From the NCBI RefSeq assembly GCF_004353505.1, contig NZ_SMNQ01000017.1, positions 62,001 to 126,000 of the forward strand: a stretch of DNA of 64,000 bases. Reading direction: 5' to 3'. Shown piece by piece: positions 59,478 through 64,000 of the stretch. The notes below the pieces were generated by a model, which was given only the letters and a program-made list of their open reading frames with translations, was not told the DNA's origin and did not search any database. The stretch comes from Streptomyces sp. WAC05374. Its GTDB lineage: Bacteria; Actinomycetota; Actinomycetes; Streptomycetales; Streptomycetaceae. The first letter of the stretch is position 1. Each line of letters opens with the position of its first letter. A program made the position numbers and the translations under genes.

Positions 59478-59987
59478 ATGACCTCTTCCACCGCCGTATC
59501 GCCGGGGCAGCAGGAATCGCTCCTGGGCACCCTCGTCGTCATCCCCTGGGCCAATGAGCCCGAGTCCGACTCCGACGCGCCCGTGACGCCCTTCCTGATG
59601 GTGTACTCCCTCGGGGACGGCCGGGACGGACCCGAGGCGGGCGCGGAGGCGTTGCGTGCCGAACTGGAGAAGGCGGGCCTGTCGATCGGCGACAAGGTCA
59701 CGGACGTGGCCCGCGAGACCCGTGTCCCGGTCACGCTGCTGGTGGAGGCCGAACAGGCCGTGCTCAACATGCCGTTCATGCGGGTGCAGTGCCCGGTGCC
59801 GCCGGAGTGGGAGAAGGCCGCCCACGAGACCGGCAAGGTGTACCTGATCTGCTCGCTGCGCCCATGGCCGGAAGCGGTGCAGGGAAAGCCGGTCGGCGAG
59901 GAGCGGTTGCAGGCCTTCCTCGGTGCCGACGACATGATCGCGCAGAGCGCCCACTGCCTGCTTCCGGTGCGCCGGGTGCGTACCTGA
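59478..59987 (+). CDS. DUF5949 family protein
   Basis: A 169-residue soluble protein of the Streptomyces DUF5949 family, with GTLVVIPWANEPESDSDAPV, TPFLMVYSLGDG and VTLLVEAEQAVLNMPFMRVQC. No signal peptide or membrane segment is seen. Its function is unknown. I chose ATG 59478 (MTSSTAVSPG). It is divergent from melC1. Confidence 0.85.
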   Translation: MTSSTAVSPGQQESLLGTLVVIPWANEPESDSDAPVTPFLMVYSLGDGRDGPEAGAEALRAELEKAGLSIGDKVTDVARETRVPVTLLVEAEQAVLNMPFMRVQCPVPPEWEKAAHETGKVYLICSLRPWPEAVQGKPVGEERLQAFLGADDMIAQSAHCLLPVRRVRT

Positions 59988-60104
59988 TCCGGTGAAGCGG
60001 CCCCGGTGGCAGGCGCGTTGACCTGCCGCCGGGGCCTTCCCTCTTTCCGGGGAAGAAAACGGGGAAAACCCCGACGAAAGGATTCGGCGTGTAACGTCGC
60101 CGCC

Positions 60105-60755
60105 ATGACGATGACGCGCGTGCAGGACGAGGCGTCCCCCGCCCGGACCGAACATCCCGAACCGCCCGGGCACGACACCGCGGTGGGCGCCGGGCGGGCG
60201 TTCGCCTGGCTGCTGGTGATCACGGGTGCGGTGGGACTGCTCGCGGCATGGGTGATCACGCTCGACAAGTTCAAGCTGCTCGAGGACCCCGGCTTCACGC
60301 CCGGTTGCAGCCTGAACCCCGTGGTGTCGTGCGGCAGCATCATGAAGAGCGAGCAGGCGTCGGTGTTCGGGTTCCCCAACCCGATGCTGGGCCTCGTCAC
60401 CTACGGCATGGTCATCGCCATCGGCGCGGCCCTCCTCGCGGGCGCCCGCTTCCGCCGCTGGTACTGGCTCGGCCTCAACGCCGGCACCCTCTTCGGCGTC
60501 GGCTTCTGCACGTGGCTGATGCACCAGTCGCTGTACGAGATCGGCGCCCTGTGCCTGTGGTGCTGCTCGGCCTGGGCCGCGACGATCGTCATGTTCTGGT
60601 ACGTGACCTCGCACACGGTCCGCCACGGCCTGCTGCCCGCCCCCCGCGCGGTACGCGGCTTCCTGGACGAGTTCACCTGGGTCCTGCCCACGCTCCACCT
60701 CGGCGTCATCGGCATGCTCGTCCTCACCCGCTGGTGGACCTTCTGGACCGCCTGA
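60105..60755 (+). CDS. Vitamin K epoxide reductase family protein
   Basis: A 216-residue four-to-five-helix membrane protein of the VKOR family. The loop cysteine pair is in GCSLNPVVSCGSIM and the active-site CxxC is in GALCLWCCSAW. Bacterial VKOR reoxidises a DsbA-like partner to promote disulfide formation outside the membrane. I chose ATG 60105 (MTMTRVQDE); the frame is open from 60006. No DsbA gene is adjacent. Confidence 0.92.
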   Translation: MTMTRVQDEASPARTEHPEPPGHDTAVGAGRAFAWLLVITGAVGLLAAWVITLDKFKLLEDPGFTPGCSLNPVVSCGSIMKSEQASVFGFPNPMLGLVTYGMVIAIGAALLAGARFRRWYWLGLNAGTLFGVGFCTWLMHQSLYEIGALCLWCCSAWAATIVMFWYVTSHTVRHGLLPAPRAVRGFLDEFTWVLPTLHLGVIGMLVLTRWWTFWTA

Positions 60756-60842
60756 CCCCCCGCCCCTCCCTCCGGCCGCCCGGCTCTCTCGCTGACGGGC
60801 GGCCTTCGGCACGGGGCTTCGATTGTTGGTCCGGGGATGCCG

Positions 60843-60877
60843 AAAGGCCAGATCACGTCTGACGTGACCTGGCCTTT
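60843..60877 (-). terminator. Terminator after tRNA-Thr
   Basis: A 15-bp stem with one mismatch (60843-60857 with 60863-60877, loop TCTGA) starting 5 nt after the tRNA 3' end, ending in TTT on the minus strand. Confidence 0.8.
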
Positions 60878-60882
60878 TCCGG

Positions 60883-60956
60883 AGCCGCCTTCGGGATTCG
60901 AACCCGAGACCTACGCATTACGAGTGCGTTGCTCTGGCCAACTGAGCTAAGGCGGC
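60883..60956 (-). tRNA. tRNA-Thr (CGT)
   Basis: A 74-nt tRNA on the minus strand. The acceptor stem GCCGCCT/AGGCGGC, D arm GCTC...GAGC, anticodon loop CTCGTAA (anticodon CGT, threonine codon ACG), and T arm TCGGG-TTCGAAT-CCCGA all pair. The 3' CCA is not encoded. Confidence 0.95.
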
Positions 60957-61033
60957 ATGCCGTGCGAGTCCCCCTGGGGGGTGCAGCAGCGGGGACCAGT
61001 TTACACAGGTCCAGGGGGTGCCTCGCACACGCG

Positions 61034-62572
61034 TCAGCGGCAGCGCTTTCCGGGTGGGGGGACCGTGCCGTCGAGGAGGTAGGTGTTGATCGCCGTGTCG
61101 ATGCAGTCGCTGCCGCGGCCGTACGCCGTGTGGCCGTCGCCGTCGTAGGTCAGGAGCGTGCCGGAGGAGAGCTGGGCGGCGAGGGACTTGGCCCACTTGT
61201 AGGGGGTGGCCGGGTCGCGGGTGGTGCCGACGACGACGATCGGTGGGGCGCCGTGCGCCTCGATGCGGTGGGCGGTGCCGGTGGCCTTGGTGGGCCAGTA
61301 GGCGCAGTTCAGGGACGCCCAGGCCAGGCCGCGGCCGAAGACGGGGGACGCCTTCTCGAAGGACGGGACCGCGGCGGTGACCTGGCCGGGGCCGGTGAAG
61401 GCGGGCGGCTGGTCGAGGCAGTTCACGGCGGCGTTGGCGTACATCAGGTTCGAGTACGTGCCGTCGTCCTCGCGCTCGTAGTAGGCGTCGGCCAGGGCCA
61501 GCAGGGCGGAGCCCTCGCCGCCCATCGCGCGGGTCAGGGCCTCGCGGAGCTGGGGCCAGGCGGACTCGTCGTACATGGCCGCGATCACGCCCGTGGTGGC
61601 CAGCGCCTCGCCCAGCTCGCGGGTCTCGCCGGTGGGCACGGGCCGGTCGTCGAGCTCGGCGAAGAACGCCTTGAGGCGGGCGGCGGCCGCCGCGGGGGAC
61701 TCGGTGCCCAGGGGGCAGTCGGGCTGCTCGACGCAGTCGGCGGCGAAGGAGCGGAAGGCGGTCTCGAAGCCGGCCGTCTGGTCGCGGTTCAGCTCGGCGG
61801 TCGGCAGGGACGGGTCCATCGCCCCGTCCAGCACGAGCCGGCCGGTGCGGGAGGGGAACAGCTCGGCGTACGTCGCGCCGAGGAACGTGCCGTAGGAGGC
61901 GCCGACGTAGTTCAGCTTCTTGTCGCCGAGCACCGCGCGGACGATGTCCATGTCGCGGGCGGACTCGACCGTGGAGACGTACGGCAGGATGCGCCCGGAG
62001 AGTTTGGCGCAGCCGGCCGCGAAGTTCTTGAAGGAGGCGGTGAGGCGGGCCGTCTCGCCCGGGTCGTCGGGTGTCTGGTCCACCTGCGTGTACGCGTCCA
62101 TCTGCGGGCCGTCCAGGCACCGGACGGGCTCGCTGCGGGCGACGCCGCGCGGGTCGACGGCGACCACGTCGTAGCGGGCGCGGACGGGGGCGGGGTAGCC
62201 GATGCCCGCGTACCCCTGGAGGTAGCCGACCGCCGAGCCGCCCGGGCCGCCCGGGTTGACCAGCAGCGAGCCGAGGCGCCTGCCGGGCCCGGTGGCCTTC
62301 ACGCGGGACACGGCCAGTTCGATCTTCTCGCCGTGCGGGTCGGCGTAGTCCAGGGGTGCCTTCACCGTGGCGCACTCGAAGCCGGAGGTGCCGCACGCGC
62401 GCCAGGCCGGCCGTTGGCCGTAGTACTCCTTGAGCTGCTCGGCCGAGGCGGCGGAGGCCGGGGCCGGGGCGGAGGCGGCCGGTGTCGTGCCCCCTTCCGT
62501 GCAGCCGGCCATCAGCAGGCCGACGAGAGAGAGGGTGACGGCGGACGTACGGAGCAGACGGCTGGAGTCCAT
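61034..62572 (-). CDS. Lipoprotein alpha/beta hydrolase, tripeptidyl aminopeptidase-like
   Basis: A 512-residue secreted lipoprotein (lipobox LLMAGC, Cys about 23). The alpha/beta hydrolase domain has the nucleophile Ser in NYVGASYGTFLGATY, and the C-terminal TAP-like domain has VVGTTRDPATPYKWAKSLA (Asp) and DGDGHTAYGRGSDC (His), completing the triad. It matches the Streptomyces Slp/Tap mycelium-associated proteinases, which release N-terminal tripeptides. Confidence 0.93.
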   Translation of the reverse strand: MDSSRLLRTSAVTLSLVGLLMAGCTEGGTTPAASAPAPASAASAEQLKEYYGQRPAWRACGTSGFECATVKAPLDYADPHGEKIELAVSRVKATGPGRRLGSLLVNPGGPGGSAVGYLQGYAGIGYPAPVRARYDVVAVDPRGVARSEPVRCLDGPQMDAYTQVDQTPDDPGETARLTASFKNFAAGCAKLSGRILPYVSTVESARDMDIVRAVLGDKKLNYVGASYGTFLGATYAELFPSRTGRLVLDGAMDPSLPTAELNRDQTAGFETAFRSFAADCVEQPDCPLGTESPAAAAARLKAFFAELDDRPVPTGETRELGEALATTGVIAAMYDESAWPQLREALTRAMGGEGSALLALADAYYEREDDGTYSNLMYANAAVNCLDQPPAFTGPGQVTAAVPSFEKASPVFGRGLAWASLNCAYWPTKATGTAHRIEAHGAPPIVVVGTTRDPATPYKWAKSLAAQLSSGTLLTYDGDGHTAYGRGSDCIDTAINTYLLDGTVPPPGKRCR

Positions 62573-62625
62573 CCTCGGAGCGTAGCCGGATGCTCACGCG
62601 GTGTGCCCGCGACTACCCGTACGTG

Positions 62626-63831
62626 TTACCCGTCGCGGAGCGCCATGGTCATGGCCTCGACCGCGAGCAGCGGTGCCACATTGCGGTCCATCGCCTCGCG
62701 GCAGGCGAGGACCGCCTCGATGCGGCGCAGGGTCCGCTCGGCGGTCGACTCGCGGGCCACCCGGTCCAGCGCGTCGCGCACGTCCTCGTTGGCCAGGGCC
62801 GTGCGCGAGCCGAGCTGGATGGCGAGGACGTCGCGGTAGAAGCTCGTCAGTTCGCCGAGGGCCAGGTCCAGGCTGTCCCGCTGCGTACGCGTCCTGCGGC
62901 GCTTCTGCTTGTCCTCCAGCTCCTTCATCGCCCCGGCCGTGCCGCGCGGCATCCTGCCTCCGGGGGCGGCCCCGAGCGCCGCCTTCAGCTCCTCGGTCTC
63001 CTTGACATCGGTGCCCTCGGCGACCTCCTTGGCGTCCTCGGCCGCCGCGTCGATCAGCTCCTGGGCCGCCTTGAGGCAGCCGCCGACGTCGTCCACCCGC
63101 AGCGGCACCTTGAGGACCGTCGCCCGCCGGGTGCGGGCGCGCTGGTCGGTGGCGAGGCGGCGCGCGTGGTCGATGTGGCCCTGGGTGGCGCGGGCGGCGG
63201 CGTGCGCGGCCTCCGGCTCGATGCCGTCGCGCCGGATCAGGACGTCGGCGACGGCCTCGACCGGCGGTGTGCGCAGCGTGAGGTGGCGGCAGCGGGAGCG
63301 GATGGTGGGCAGCACGTCTTCGATGGACGGCGCGCACAGCAGCCACACCGTGCGGGGGGCGGGCTCTTCCACCGCCTTGAGGACCGCGTTGGCGGACTTC
63401 TCGTTCAGCCGCTCGGCGTCCTCGACGAGGATCACCTGCCAGCGGCCGTTCGCGGGCGACGTGAACGACTTGCGGACGGTGTCCCGCATGTCGTCGACCA
63501 GGATCTGCGTGCCCACGGCGGCGACCGTCGACACGTCGGCGTGCGTGCCGATCAGCGCCGTGTGGCAGCCGTCGCAGAACCCGCAGCCGGGCTCCCCGCC
63601 CAGCGCCCGGTCGGGGCTGACGCACTGGAGCGCGGCGGCGAACGCCCGGGCGGCGGTGGTCCGCCCGGAGCCGGGCGGACCGGTGAACAGCCACGCGTGC
63701 GTCATCTTCGACGCCTCGGGCGGTGCGGTGCCGCTCGCGTCGGCGGTGACGAGCGCGTCGGCGTCACGGGCGGCGGCGCTGAGCTGCTCCCGCAGCCGGT
63801 CCTGACCGACCAGGTCGTCCCATACGGGCAT
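62626..63831 (-). CDS. holB: DNA polymerase III subunit delta'
   Basis: A 401-residue clamp-loader subunit. The AAA+ domain has a Walker-A-like TGPPGSGRTTAARAF with Arg in place of Lys, a four-cysteine zinc module (LQCVSPDR...CGFCDGCHTAL), VILVEDAERLNEKSANAVLK and LLCAPSIEDVLPTIRSRC. The Arg change fits the ATPase-inactive role of delta'. It would normally follow tmk, which should lie just beyond the right edge. Confidence 0.95.
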   Translation of the reverse strand: MPVWDDLVGQDRLREQLSAAARDADALVTADASGTAPPEASKMTHAWLFTGPPGSGRTTAARAFAAALQCVSPDRALGGEPGCGFCDGCHTALIGTHADVSTVAAVGTQILVDDMRDTVRKSFTSPANGRWQVILVEDAERLNEKSANAVLKAVEEPAPRTVWLLCAPSIEDVLPTIRSRCRHLTLRTPPVEAVADVLIRRDGIEPEAAHAAARATQGHIDHARRLATDQRARTRRATVLKVPLRVDDVGGCLKAAQELIDAAAEDAKEVAEGTDVKETEELKAALGAAPGGRMPRGTAGAMKELEDKQKRRRTRTQRDSLDLALGELTSFYRDVLAIQLGSRTALANEDVRDALDRVARESTAERTLRRIEAVLACREAMDRNVAPLLAVEAMTMALRDG

Positions 63832-63847
63832 GGGTCACCGCCCTCCT

Positions 63848-64000
63848 CATGCGTGGCTTCGCGGGTCGCGTGGCTTCGCGGGTTTGCGTGGGTTCCGGGG
63901 TCACGCGGGTTCTCTGGTTGCGCGGCTTCGGGGTGTGTGGCTCTCCGAGGTCGCGTGGCTTCACGGGTTGCCTGGTTCGCGTGGCTTTTCGTGCTTCCCA
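63848..64000. repeat. Degenerate ~17-bp repeats at the right edge
   Basis: About eight imperfect copies of a GCGTGGCTTCGCGGGT-like unit run from 63848 to the end of the window, upstream of holB. Minus-strand frames are open for part of the tract and would give Lys/Arg/Pro/Thr-rich sequence. I cannot tell whether it belongs to the C-terminus of an upstream gene. Confidence 0.6.

Overview
The window is chromosomal DNA of a Streptomyces-type actinomycete. The evidence is very high G+C, GTG/TTG starts, a dense minus-strand housekeeping run (folE, ftsH, hpt, tilS, DUF2342 metalloprotease, dacB, then ppa), a tipA regulator, rodlins and short chaplins, a melC tyrosinase pair and HTH/DUF5753 plus DUF397 regulators. 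I saw no insertion sequence, prophage or CRISPR array. One tRNA (Thr, CGT) is present.

Layout. 1-11 kb: a partial aldo/keto reductase, folate, proteolysis, purine-salvage and tRNA-modification genes, then ppa and a threonine/serine exporter. 11-24 kb: an Ala/Lys-repeat protein divergent from a giant P-type ATPase, a DedA protein, tipA with its own operator-promoter, a lipoprotein, an ABC exporter with a PadR regulator and three matching operators, a DinB-family protein and an aldehyde dehydrogenase. 24-29 kb: an HTH/ATPase/DUF397 regulatory set, then a zinc-independent paralogous ribosomal protein cluster (S18, L31, L33 / L28, S14 with a CobW-like protein) around a Zur-like box. 29-39 kb: a lipoprotein, a FUSC transporter, a DUF2786 protein, an ABC/FtsX exporter, a family A DNA polymerase homologue, and an ECF sigma factor with a membrane partner.

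39.4-59.3 kb is the most distinctive part. It holds two tandem rodlins, three short chaplins, a P450, a secreted GH26-like glycosidase, an eight-gene translationally coupled exopolysaccharide operon (two glycosyltransferases, sugar-1-phosphate transferase, ligase/polymerase, flippase, deacetylase, chain-length protein, GNAT-fold transferase), three small secreted proteins of unknown function and the MelC1/MelC2 tyrosinase. Three promoters in this region share a CGnnAC-N16-nGTTGN pattern resembling sigma-BldN promoters. I infer a developmental cell-surface locus coupling hydrophobic sheath proteins with a polysaccharide.

59.3-64 kb: a DUF5949 protein, a vitamin K epoxide reductase-like protein, tRNA-Thr, a lipoprotein tripeptidyl-aminopeptidase and holB, then a degenerate repeat tract at the right edge. 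Start codons were chosen by ribosome binding site and family length. Where they differ from the longest open frame this is stated.
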